Shown: in pieces, positions 8,301 to 16,273 of the stretch
Layout of the letters: the number at the start of each line of letters is the position of its first letter
How positions within the stretch are numbered: the first letter of the stretch is position 1
Source: Akkermansiaceae bacterium
GTDB taxonomy: Bacteria > Verrucomicrobiota > Verrucomicrobiia > Verrucomicrobiales > Akkermansiaceae
Assembly (NCBI GenBank): GCA_028822695.1
Contig: JAPKDA010000001.1
Span: 1-64,000 of the forward strand
DNA: 64,000 bases
Direction of reading: 5' to 3'
Position numbers and translations under genes: made by a program
The notes under the pieces: model-generated
The model's database searches: none
Told to the model about the DNA's origin: nothing
The model's input: the letters and a program-made list of their open reading frames with translations, nothing else

Positions 8301-11300
8301 TGTCGGGGAACTCCAGTTTCGTGTCGGGTTCGCGGGTGGGGAACTCGGCGAGGTTGAACCAGAAGCGTCCGTCGTGGGAGCCGCGGACGTGCATTCGGAC
8401 GGGGGCCCCCTGTTCGGCCTCGGGGGAATTGAGGGTGATCGTTTCCGTTTGGCGGAGCTCCTTCATGTCCACCGAGAGCGATTTCGGTGCGGCGCCGTCG
8501 GGTTCGCTGCGCCAGGCGGTATCCATGGAATGGTCGATGGCCATGAGCGGGCTGTGGTCGAGGCCGGAGTCGGAGGCGCTGGCGCCGGCGGGGAGTTCTC
8601 CGGTGCGGGCCATGCCGAGGAAGCGTCCGCCGTGTTGGCTTTCCTCCTTGATCTTTAGTTGGACCTCGTCGCCGCTGGAGGCGGTGAGCTTGATGCCGAC
8701 TTGGTCGGGCTCGCCGGTGAGGTCGCGGTCGCCGTCCTTGACCTCGATGTAGACCAGGTTGCCGGGCTTGATTTGGTTTTTTGGACGGGTGGCGGCGCGG
8801 GGTAGTTCCTCCTTGTCGTCAGCGACTTCCTTCTGGAGGTTCTCGGTGAATGTTTCGTCGTCCTTGTTGATGATTTCGCTACTGGCGACCTCGAGGTTTC
8901 CATCGGAGGCGATGCGGATGCTGGTGTTGCTGAGGAATTCGAACTGAAACTCCTTTTTGAAGTCTTCGGGGTAGTCGACGTTGATCGTGTCGCCGCCGGT
9001 GACCTGGAGAATGCCGTCGCCGGGTTTGGCTCCGCCGAGGGTGGTGGGAAATTCGGTGAGAAAGATGCCCTTGCCGGCGCCGCCGCTGGAGAGGAAGGCT
9101 TTTTCGTAGTCGTTGCCGGGGTCGGTGCGGACGACGACGGGGATGCGGGTTTCGCCACGGCTGATACCGAGGTCGGGATCTTGCACGACCACGGAGAGGG
9201 CCGTGCCGGGGGTGTGCCAGACCTTGGATTCCTGTCCGAGTCGGCCGACGGTGCGGAGGGTTTCGAGTTGGGTGAGGTAGCGTTGCTCGATGCCGTAGAC
9301 CTCGGCGAGGTTGTAGAGTGTTTCGTTGGCGAGTTCGGCGTCGGGGGAGTGTTCGAGGACGCTCAGGAAGATGGCGCGGGCCTCTTGGTTGCTGTCCTGG
9401 CGGATGGCGAGGACGCCACGGAGGAAGTCGGCGCGGATGGCGATGGACGGGTTTGAGCTCTCGGAGAGTTCCGTGAAGATCTCGGCGGCCTGCTCATAAA
9501 CTTTCTGCGCCATGTAGGTTTCGCCGATGCCGAAACGGGCGTCGATGGCTTCCGGTTGATCCTTATAGATGTTGAGGACGGTGGTGAACTCGGCGCGGGC
9601 GACGTCGTATTGGCGGGCCCGTTGGTAGTTCCGGGCGAGGAGGAGTTGGACGCGGGACTTGTCACGGATGTCGACCTTTTCGGATTCGGTGAATTTGATC
9701 ATCCAACCGCGGAGGATGTCCTCGGCGCGTTCGTGGTCTTGGGGGGTGCCTTGGTCGATGTGTGTTTTGGCGCCGAAGAGGACGAGTTCGACGGGGACGT
9801 CGTGGCGGTGGGTGTCGAAGAGGCCCTTGTTGTCGAAGTAGGCTTGCTCGGCGAGTTCGTCCTCGCCGAGGCGGAGGTGGAGGATGATTTGCAGGAGCGG
9901 GGCGATGGGGCTGTCGGCGGGGATGTCGGCGCCGAGGCTGCCCATCTTGCCGTAGGCGGTGCGGAGGAGGGAGCGGGCTTCGGTCATCTCGTTGTTGCCG
10001 ACCGAGCGGATGGTGTTGAGGAGGCCGTTGAGGATGGTGGCACCAAGGCTGACGTCGTCCCGGGCGAGGGCGCTCTGGGCGTAGGGGAAGAGGCGCTTCC
10101 AGGATTCGTGGTGGGCCTCGGCCATGAGGATGAGATCCTGGGCGCGGAGGAGGCGATCGGTGCTTCTCTTGTCGGTGGCGATGAGCTCCATGCCGGCCTC
10201 GGCGCTGGTGCGGCCGATGCGGAGGTCACGGACGAGGCGGTAGACGCGGGCCTTTTTATCGTCGGGCCATTCCTTGTGGCCGCGGGCTGTTTCGAGCCAG
10301 GTGCGGGGTGGCCATTCGCCGAGGCCCCATGAGCGGAAGGGGTCGGCGGAGGCCCAGGCGCGGGATTTTTTGAGGATGGCCTCCATGGCATCGAGCTTGT
10401 CGGCTTTGAAATCGAGGGAGGCGATCTCGCCGGCGTAGCGACCTTGGTGATCGGAGTCGGCGCCGAAGCGTTTTACGAGGAAGGCACGGGCGGCCGCGGG
10501 GTCCATGGTGTTGGCGACGCGGAGGGCGCAGGAAATGCATTCCGGGTCGTTGGGGTTGAGGTCCATGTTGGCCTTCCACCAGTTGATGGCTTCGGACTTC
10601 ATCCCGAGTTCGTTCATGACATCGCCGATGCGGGTGGCGTAGGCGAAGAGGTGGGTGGTTTGTTTGGCGGAGGTGCTGATCCAGGGGATGGCTTTGCGAA
10701 GGATGGCTTCGTCCTTCAACTCGGCGAGGCGCAACCAGGTGTCGTAGTGGGTGGGGCCGGCGGGGATGGTGAGGAGGTGATTTGCGGCGGGAATCTTCGT
10801 GTCGGGTTTCGCGTAGGCGGCTGCTTCGAGCCATTTTTCGGCGGCGTCGAGGTCCTTGGGAAAGGTCTTGCAAAGGGTTTCGTAGTGTTTGGCGGAGGCC
10901 TCTTTGGATTTGCCGCCGAGGTGGTTGCGGTAGACGTAGGCGAGGCGGGCGAGGAGGAGGTGTTTTTGTTCGGTGGGGAGTTTCTTCTGGAGAAGTTTCT
11001 GGCAGGCTTGTCCGGACTTGCCGCCCTTCTCGCGGGTTTGGCGCCAGAGTTTTGCGGTGGCGTCGTTCTGGTGATTTTTCTTTGCGGCCTGCCAGGCACG
11101 GTTGCGGGACTTATCCTTGGGACCAATTTTCAGGATGCGGTCCTGGAACTCGCCGAGGTGGGGGAAGGCTTTGGCGCTGGCGGTGATCGCCGCGAGGTCT
11201 TTGGCGAAGGCGGCCTCGTTGGTGGCGGAGTTATAGAGGTAGGTGGAGATTTCCTCGACCCAGCTGTCTTGGGTGGGGGATTTGGCGAAGAAGTTGCGGG

Positions 11301-12480
11301 CGGCGGCGCGGGCTTTGGCGGTGTCCTTGAGGCGATCTCGGTAGACTTCGATGGTGAGGACGGCGCGGAGGGTGGCGACATCGGGTGGGTTCTGGCCGAT
11401 GAGTTTAATGAGGCCCTGCTCGGCGCGTTTGTGATCGTCGCCACACCAGATGACGTAGGAACGGGCGAGTTCGCCGAGGTCGTGTCGCTGGGGGATAATT
11501 TCCTCGGCGATCTTGAGGGCGCGGGTGCGGTCCTTTGCTCCTGCGGCGGCACCGGCGGTCTGGATGAGCGGCTCGAAACGATCATCACGGCTTGGAAAAG
11601 CGGCGAGGTAGCGGCGGGCTTCGGCTTCGATCTCGGCGGGGGGCTTGGCGGCGCTGAGCATGGACTGGACGAGGTAGCGATGGACGTCGTCGCGGCCGGG
11701 AGTGAGGGCTTTGCGGAAAGAGGCGATGGCGTTTTCGTGTTGACCGAGGCGGGACTCGAAGCGGCCGGTGCGGTACCAGAGTTCAGTTTTGCGGTGCTTG
11801 TTGAGGGGGGCCTTGCGGCGGAGGAGGGTCTTGGCGAGTTGGAGGCCTTCGGACCATTGTTCGGCGCGTTCGGCGGCGGCCATTCCCTCGAAGCCGACGG
11901 AGGTGAGGGTGACGTCGGCGGGGAGTTTGGCGGCCATCGCGGTGGCGAGAGCGGTGGCTTCCTTGAAGGAGGTTCCCTTGTTGGCCGTTACGGAGAGTCG
12001 AATGGCGCGAATGCCCTGCTCGGTGCTGCCGCCATTCTTCCAAATCTCCCCGCGGAGAGTGGCGGCCTGGGTGCCGCGGCCGGTGCATTCGAGGGCGGTG
12101 GCGAAGCGGTCGCGGGCCGGGTTGGTGAGGGTGTGTTTCGGAAAGAGATCGAGAAACTGGCGGCCGGTGGTGATGACGTCTTCGTGCCGGGCGGTGGCTG
12201 CGTAGCCATGCATGAGTTTGAGCATGACCTCGGCGCGGCGAGGATGTTCGGGTTGGGAACGGGAGAATTTGGTGGCGGTGCGGATGAGTCCGAAGACCTG
12301 TTCGTCGACCCAGTAGAGGTCGATGAGTTGGAGCATGAGGGCGGCGCCAGTGGGGGAGGCCTCGGCGGTTTCCTTCAGCTTGGCTTCGAAGGCGACCGCT
12401 TTGTCAACCGGGGCTGCTAAGGCGGGAAAGGTGAGAAGGAGGGCGAGGAGAAGGAGGATGGTGGACTTGAGAGAGCGCAT
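5356..12480 (-). CDS. Giant secreted TPR / beta-sandwich / TPR protein (2374 aa)
   Basis: A signal peptide (MRSLKSTILLLLALL, cleavage near ALAA) is followed by TPR-like helical repeats to about residue 1080. A first beta domain covers about 1085-1230. A discoidin/F5-8C-like region lies near 1290-1400 (MAIDHSMDTAWRSE, MHVRGSHDGRFW). A PA14-like stretch follows at about 1440-1510 (YFLIWSGPF, VMIDGRLELP). Repeated Ig-like beta domains with an acidic DPDLD...ETLTHSGTFSGSL signature reach about 2070, and a second TPR array closes it (about 2110-2374, ending with CpoB/YbgF-like repeats). The TPR-beta-TPR order is the same as in the 727-aa neighbour. It probably spans the periplasm or decorates the outer membrane and may receive ExbB/ExbD force. 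The size and domain mix match no named family I know. Confidence 0.85.
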   Translation of the reverse strand: MRSLKSTILLLLALLLTFPALAAPVDKAVAFEAKLKETAEASPTGAALMLQLIDLYWVDEQVFGLIRTATKFSRSQPEHPRRAEVMLKLMHGYAATARHEDVITTGRQFLDLFPKHTLTNPARDRFATALECTGRGTQAATLRGEIWKNGGSTEQGIRAIRLSVTANKGTSFKEATALATAMAAKLPADVTLTSVGFEGMAAAERAEQWSEGLQLAKTLLRRKAPLNKHRKTELWYRTGRFESRLGQHENAIASFRKALTPGRDDVHRYLVQSMLSAAKPPAEIEAEARRYLAAFPSRDDRFEPLIQTAGAAAGAKDRTRALKIAEEIIPQRHDLGELARSYVIWCGDDHKRAEQGLIKLIGQNPPDVATLRAVLTIEVYRDRLKDTAKARAAARNFFAKSPTQDSWVEEISTYLYNSATNEAAFAKDLAAITASAKAFPHLGEFQDRILKIGPKDKSRNRAWQAAKKNHQNDATAKLWRQTREKGGKSGQACQKLLQKKLPTEQKHLLLARLAYVYRNHLGGKSKEASAKHYETLCKTFPKDLDAAEKWLEAAAYAKPDTKIPAANHLLTIPAGPTHYDTWLRLAELKDEAILRKAIPWISTSAKQTTHLFAYATRIGDVMNELGMKSEAINWWKANMDLNPNDPECISCALRVANTMDPAAARAFLVKRFGADSDHQGRYAGEIASLDFKADKLDAMEAILKKSRAWASADPFRSWGLGEWPPRTWLETARGHKEWPDDKKARVYRLVRDLRIGRTSAEAGMELIATDKRSTDRLLRAQDLILMAEAHHESWKRLFPYAQSALARDDVSLGATILNGLLNTIRSVGNNEMTEARSLLRTAYGKMGSLGADIPADSPIAPLLQIILHLRLGEDELAEQAYFDNKGLFDTHRHDVPVELVLFGAKTHIDQGTPQDHERAEDILRGWMIKFTESEKVDIRDKSRVQLLLARNYQRARQYDVARAEFTTVLNIYKDQPEAIDARFGIGETYMAQKVYEQAAEIFTELSESSNPSIAIRADFLRGVLAIRQDSNQEARAIFLSVLEHSPDAELANETLYNLAEVYGIEQRYLTQLETLRTVGRLGQESKVWHTPGTALSVVVQDPDLGISRGETRIPVVVRTDPGNDYEKAFLSSGGAGKGIFLTEFPTTLGGAKPGDGILQVTGGDTINVDYPEDFKKEFQFEFLSNTSIRIASDGNLEVASSEIINKDDETFTENLQKEVADDKEELPRAATRPKNQIKPGNLVYIEVKDGDRDLTGEPDQVGIKLTASSGDEVQLKIKEESQHGGRFLGMARTGELPAGASASDSGLDHSPLMAIDHSMDTAWRSEPDGAAPKSLSVDMKELRQTETITLNSPEAEQGAPVRMHVRGSHDGRFWFNLAEFPTREPDTKLEFPDKGMHLRVFKTPASKLRESYTWKEIADLAGKVEPTELKKVDTLTWQAPEEGTDAYFLIWSGPFVQERDGAVRFEVAGRSTAVMIDGRLELPVGEGDRSVDVFATRGIHHLTIFSIATPKVPTAAALRARENHQSATVSLRPFHAADFDPASVADLTKTIPLAPGEIRQEENRWTLTMPARELRYLEFQFLEYRGEAIAINNVEISGGGNKHIPPAENVLELANNDVLELAPGDTVQVSYLDELTAGGEQRNRLLTKSLTATYYNGEITPIGYDFARDGGGSVDGTRKELLRIEPGDRIVAEVVDFDLDIGLDRDSVEVEVQINADPPFILPATETGSSTGVFHAEINTAAEPAEGKVVVKQGDKVYLRYKDTQNTFPGHAFYRETVVFLNEPTEARLQIVDSETPVESAPRFIPGSFDPDHTSKVEYRLPLTVEVIDPDQARDSRSTLTVEVATSQGTKVRVQCVLSRAMAGPSDSLDEVRNPALFEGRFVGQIPLLLGGTESAGEVPADGTIPRGGLGKVLPPVSDDPTELLDDGSEKTAPGILVLNTLGNDSFTATYNDEARPDGTTPALTASASLFSAANLIITNEEYLEPAELAHVGKKLFLVLQDPDLDTSSQRDRAMVRIVTASGEDETIELEETLTHSGTFSGSLPLTAAQTPTKGNFAGNIECFFGDDLTVGYLDNVPQTPDGEPIIEMMIPVAIGTNGEMSAFSKVYKDEDLAIQTQFHIAESYFELFKSHRALEHLEEADADLQAGRRVLRELQEDYPNPKYAPRVSYLLGQFAQEMEAWDEAISAYGSIVRNHPDHNLAPDAQYKLGQCHEEAGELDEALEAYVTLAGTYPKSPLIANVMLRINEHFYEKEDFTVAASVGEKFIEKFPNHEWTPKMAFRIGQCHYKLEEFQKGGESFDSFVKRFPDQELTAQALFWSGESYRMGNDIPNAFRRYNRCRWDFPESDAAKYSRGRLALPELLAQFEREANLDD

Positions 12481-12719
12481 GGAGAGGGACAGAATTAACA
12501 GAATTTTGGGAAGGGTAGGGGACGGTCGCTCCGCGCCGTCCGGCGGGTGGGCCGTGGAGGGAGGGAAAGCGGTTTATTATCCATTGAGGGGCGGACTTTG
12601 GTGGGCTTTGGCCCGTCGAGGCGGATGAAAATGATCTGCGGTCCTTGGTGAAACGGCGTGGCGCCACCGGACGGCGCGGAGCGACCGTCCCCTACCAGTT
12701 TGCTCATTACTTGTTGTTT
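12481..12719. repeat. MITE-like element with 29-bp inverted repeats
   Basis: The 239-nt gap between two operon genes contains GTAGGGGACGGTCGCTCC... at 12515-12543 and its exact reverse complement at 12667-12695, separated by 123 nt. A third, single half lies at 48104-48130 (GGCGCGGAGCGACCGTCCCC). A short tandem 'cagaattaacagaatttt' block lies at 12490-12508. No open frame of interest is inside, so this is a non-autonomous or purely structural element. Confidence 0.8.
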
Positions 12720-14903
12720 TCAAAATCCGGCTTTCTTGAGGGCTTCGACGATCTTGTTGGCTTCCGAGGCGATTTCGCTTTCGGGGTAGTCGTTGATGAG
12801 TTGTTCGAAGCGGCGGCGGGCCTCGGGTTTGCGTTCGAGTTTGTAGAGGCAGCGGCCGTAGTTGAAGAGGATGACGTCGAGGAAGTTGGCGTCGGGGTAG
12901 TCGGAGAGGACGTTTTCGAAGACGTCGACGGCGCGGGAGTAGTCTTCTTTTTGATAGTAGAAGGCGGCCATCTTGGCGACGGCGTCACCGACGCGGCCGG
13001 AGTCGGGGAATTGCTCGTAGACCTTCTGGTAGGCGAGGAAGGCTTTCTCGAAGAGCTGGGCGGATTGTGCGGCGGGGGCCTTGAGGGCCATGGACTCGTA
13101 GCATTCGCCGACATAGAACTGGCCTTCGCCCCGGAGGGGGCTGTTGGGGAGTTTGGCGATGCTGGAGTAGAGGCTGATGGCGCGGGGGTAGTTCTCGCGC
13201 TTTCGTTCGACGTGGGCCTGTTGGAGCATGGCTTCATCGATGAAGGCGCTGGAGGGGAACTCGGCGAGGAGGCGGCGGCTCATGCCGAGAGCGAGGTTGA
13301 GTTGATCCATGGCGAAGTAGATGCGCCAGAGTTGCACGTAGGTTTCCTCGAGGAAGCTGCCGCCGATCTGGCGGGCCTGTTCAAGGATGTCTTCGCAGAC
13401 CTCGAGAGCCTCGGTGTATTTGAGGTCGGCCTTTTCGTTGAGGCCGAATTCATTGTAGTGGTTACCGACCTCGGTGAGGGCGGAAGCGGTGCGGAGGCGG
13501 GTTTTCAGACGGAGTTCCTCGTCGGAGATCTCGGTGCGGGTGACGCGGACTTCGCCGAGGTTGCCTTCGATGACGCGGACCTCGGCGGTGCGAACGAGAG
13601 TGCCTTCGCCGAGGTGACGGTTGTCGCGGTAGACGAGGCGGATCGTTTGGCCGGGTTCGGCGGTGAGGTTGCCCGGGGCGGTGCCGAGTTGGAGAGGGAG
13701 GGAGCGTCGGAAGACGCCGTTTTCATCGCTCTCGCGGAAAGTGATCGGTTCGGAGCGGACGAGGAGGAGCGGGTCGATCTGGGATTTGATGTCTTCGCCG
13801 TCGGGGCCTTCCTCGAGTTCGCCGCTGGCGACACGTTTGGCGAGTTCGTCATCGATTTCGTCCGGAGTCTTGCGGCGGAAGACCTGCAGGGTGGCTTCGA
13901 GGGTGTCTGCGCCGGCGGTGGTGTCGTGATCGGCGTCGGAGACCTGGAGGTGGATGGGTTTGCCGAGCACGGCGGCCTGGAGATCGCGCTGGTAGGAACC
14001 ATCGGTGATGCGGGCGAGGCCGTTGCCGACGACGACCACCTCCTTGAGGCGCTTTTCGTTGACGCCTTTTTCCGCGGTGTGGGCATCGATGTAGGTGACC
14101 GCGACCTGATCACCGCCACGGACTTCGAGGGTGCCGTTGTTGGGTGTGGGGGCGGCGAGGGTGGTCATGATGCGGCCAAGGGCGAGGCGCGCATTTCGTC
14201 CGACCGGTTCGCAGAGGAGAGATTCCTCGTCGCCGCTCTTTGTGCGGCAGGTGACCTTGACCTGCTCGCCGGGAGCGAGGATGGCGAAATCCTTGTCGTC
14301 GATCTTGATGTAGAGTCGTTTGCCGGCCTCGACCTTTTCGATGGTGGAGTCCTGGGTGGAGAGGGAGGTGCCGACCTTTTCGAGGGCTTCGATGGCGCGG
14401 CTGAAGTGGCCGAGTTTGAAGTGGCCGAGGCCGATGTAGTAGTAGGCTTCGTTGACTTCGGGGGAGGTGGGGAATTGCTCGATGACATCACGCATGATCG
14501 TGAAGCACTTCCCGTAGTTGCCGGATTCGTAGAAGCAGGTGCCGGTGTTCAGGAAGGCGTAGGCACGTTTTTCGTCGTCCTCGTGGGTCTCTGCGGCAGC
14601 GGCCTCGAAGTGGAGGCGGGCCATGTCGTATTCCTTGGTTTCCAGGAGGAGGTGATCGGCGAGGCGGAGGTGGGCGACGAAGCGGATCTGACTACGAGGA
14701 TAGCGTTCGACGACCGATTCCCAGATCTCGAGGGCCTTCTCGTTTTCGCCGACCTCGAGGCGGGCGTCACCGGCCTGGAGGAGTTTGCGGGCGGCGCGGT
14801 CCTCGATGATGGAGCCACGTTCCGCCTTCTCCGGCGATTGGGCGAGGGCGGGGAGGGCGAGGAGGAGGGCGAGGATGATTGAGGAGCGAAAAGGCATTCT
14901 CAC
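12720..14903 (-). CDS. Secreted TPR / beta-domain / TPR protein (727 aa)
   Basis: A signal peptide (MRMPFRSSIILALLLALPALAQ) begins the protein. TPR-like repeats fill about residues 25-180, and a beta-rich region covers about 185-440 with a motif related to the giant protein (for example LHLQVSDADHDTTAGAD and ESDENGVFRRSLPLQLG). A second TPR array runs to the C-terminus (for example YYQKEDYSRAVDVFENVLSD). It reads as a small paralogue of the 2374-aa protein, with the same domain order. It is separated from that gene by a repeat element and from the DUF1501 gene by only 5 nt. A periplasmic scaffold role is inferred. No catalytic motif is visible. Confidence 0.85.
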   Translation of the reverse strand: MRMPFRSSIILALLLALPALAQSPEKAERGSIIEDRAARKLLQAGDARLEVGENEKALEIWESVVERYPRSQIRFVAHLRLADHLLLETKEYDMARLHFEAAAAETHEDDEKRAYAFLNTGTCFYESGNYGKCFTIMRDVIEQFPTSPEVNEAYYYIGLGHFKLGHFSRAIEALEKVGTSLSTQDSTIEKVEAGKRLYIKIDDKDFAILAPGEQVKVTCRTKSGDEESLLCEPVGRNARLALGRIMTTLAAPTPNNGTLEVRGGDQVAVTYIDAHTAEKGVNEKRLKEVVVVGNGLARITDGSYQRDLQAAVLGKPIHLQVSDADHDTTAGADTLEATLQVFRRKTPDEIDDELAKRVASGELEEGPDGEDIKSQIDPLLLVRSEPITFRESDENGVFRRSLPLQLGTAPGNLTAEPGQTIRLVYRDNRHLGEGTLVRTAEVRVIEGNLGEVRVTRTEISDEELRLKTRLRTASALTEVGNHYNEFGLNEKADLKYTEALEVCEDILEQARQIGGSFLEETYVQLWRIYFAMDQLNLALGMSRRLLAEFPSSAFIDEAMLQQAHVERKRENYPRAISLYSSIAKLPNSPLRGEGQFYVGECYESMALKAPAAQSAQLFEKAFLAYQKVYEQFPDSGRVGDAVAKMAAFYYQKEDYSRAVDVFENVLSDYPDANFLDVILFNYGRCLYKLERKPEARRRFEQLINDYPESEIASEANKIVEALKKAGF

Positions 14904-14908
14904 GTTCT

Positions 14909-16165
14909 TTAGATAAACAGTTCGCGGATGGGCTCTGCTTCCTTGCGGATGAGGCGCATCGGTCTGCCCTGCGGGGTGTAGAGTTCCTTGCTGAGGCTGA
15001 TCCCGAGGGCGTGGCAGAGTGAGGCGTGGAGGTCGGAGACTTTCACGGGGCGTTCGGCGGGTGCCATGCCGTCTTCGTCAGAAGCGCCGACGATGGAGCC
15101 GCCCTTGATGCCGCCGCCAGCCATCATGCAACTGAAGCAACGGGCCCAGTGATCGCGACCTCCGCCGTCATTGATGCGGGGGGTGCGTCCGAATTCGCTG
15201 AGGACGACGACGAGTGTTTTGCTGAGTTTGCCGTTCGCTTTGAGGTCGGAAATGAGGGAGGCGATGGCGGGGTCCATGACGCCGCCGTGGTTGCGCATGG
15301 CCTCGAAAATGTTGCCGTGGTTGTCGAAGCCGCCGCGGTTGACTTGGACGAAGCGGACTCCTTTCTCAACGAGGCGCCGGGCGAGAAGTGCGCCGCGGCC
15401 AAACTCGTTGTCGCCGTAGCGTTCGATGGTTTGTGTGCTTTCCTCCTTCAGGTCGAAGGCTTTGAGCGCGGGGCTTTCCATGAGGGCGACGGCGTCCTTG
15501 AGGGCGGTTTCGGAAGCTTTGAGTTCGCTGCCGCCATTTTTGTCGGAGGAGCGTCGGTTCATCTTCTCGAGGATCTGCAGGCGCTGCATACCCCGGGCGT
15601 GGCTGATGCCTTCGGGGAAGGCGAGGTAGGGATCCTTTTGGCCGGGGCGGCCGACGAAGTAGGCTTCGCATTGTTGGCCGAGGTAGCCGGCGCGGGCTGC
15701 CTGGCCGCTGATGCTGACGAGCGCGGGGAGGTCGCCGAGTGGTTCGCGTTCATGCACGACCAGGGAGCCGAGGCCGGGGTGGATGATGTTGGGAGATTGG
15801 TTGAAGCCGGTTTGCAGTTCGTATTGGGCGCGGCCGTGGTCGCCGTTGGTGCCGGCGATGGAGCGGATGAGCGCGGCGTGGTGCATCTGCTTGGCGAGCT
15901 GCGGAAAAATTTCGGAGATCTCCATGTCTGGGACGGAGGTCTTGATGGGGTTGAACTCGCCTTGTGTCTTGCGGCCGGGCTTTGGGTCCCAGGTGTCGAG
16001 GTGGCTCATGCCGCCGCTGTTCCAGAAGAGGATGACGTGCTCGGCGTGGCCTTGACCTTCGAGAGTCTTGGAGAGGAGTTGGCTGACGGGCATGCCGAGA
16101 AGGCTTGCGCTGAACATCTTCAGCATGCGGCGGCGGGTGAATTGGTAATCGGAGCAGGCGTTCAT
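14909..16165 (-). CDS. DUF1501 family exported protein
   Basis: The product is 418 aa. The N-terminus carries a twin-arginine-like stretch (FTRRRMLKMF) followed by a hydrophobic segment, so export by Tat is possible. The body matches DUF1501 (FWNSGGMSHLDTWDPKPG, STDHGRAQYELQTGF-type region, VVVLSEFGRTPRIN, GRDHWARCFS). DUF1501 belongs to the alkaline-phosphatase/sulfatase-like fold group, and its substrate is unknown. In PVC genomes it is nearly always paired with a PSCyt/DUF1549-DUF1553 cytochrome, as here. It ends 5 nt before the 727-aa TPR gene in the direction of transcription, which ties this pair to the Tol-like operon. Confidence 0.92.
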   Translation of the reverse strand: MNACSDYQFTRRRMLKMFSASLLGMPVSQLLSKTLEGQGHAEHVILFWNSGGMSHLDTWDPKPGRKTQGEFNPIKTSVPDMEISEIFPQLAKQMHHAALIRSIAGTNGDHGRAQYELQTGFNQSPNIIHPGLGSLVVHEREPLGDLPALVSISGQAARAGYLGQQCEAYFVGRPGQKDPYLAFPEGISHARGMQRLQILEKMNRRSSDKNGGSELKASETALKDAVALMESPALKAFDLKEESTQTIERYGDNEFGRGALLARRLVEKGVRFVQVNRGGFDNHGNIFEAMRNHGGVMDPAIASLISDLKANGKLSKTLVVVLSEFGRTPRINDGGGRDHWARCFSCMMAGGGIKGGSIVGASDEDGMAPAERPVKVSDLHASLCHALGISLSKELYTPQGRPMRLIRKEAEPIRELFI

Positions 16166-16187
16166 TTTTTTAGGAGGTCGGAGGGGA

Positions 16188-16268
16188 GCTTGATGATTTA
16201 CGATTGATGATTTGGAAATTTTGAAGTCAGGGGTAGGAGGGGTGGACTAAAGTCCGTGGTCCCGGGGG
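16188..16268. repeat. Composite intergenic repeat: AT-rich tandem block plus hairpin
   Basis: A 'tgatgatttacgattgatgattt' block (16191-16213) is followed by a hairpin GGACT-aa-AGTCC (16244-16255) with the flank GTGGTCCCGGGGG. The same two-part syntax recurs at 35773-35865, 53742-53812 and 53822-53897. Confidence 0.7.
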
Positions 16269-16273
16269 TCAGG

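Noticed and set aside
10444-12420. Long + strand open frame (658 codons) opposite the giant TPR gene; similar ones at 190-1668 and 12645-14882
   Set aside because: Composed mostly of Gly/Glu/Val/Asp in the pattern expected from antisense reading of C-ending codons; no domains; the opposite strand has clear proteins.
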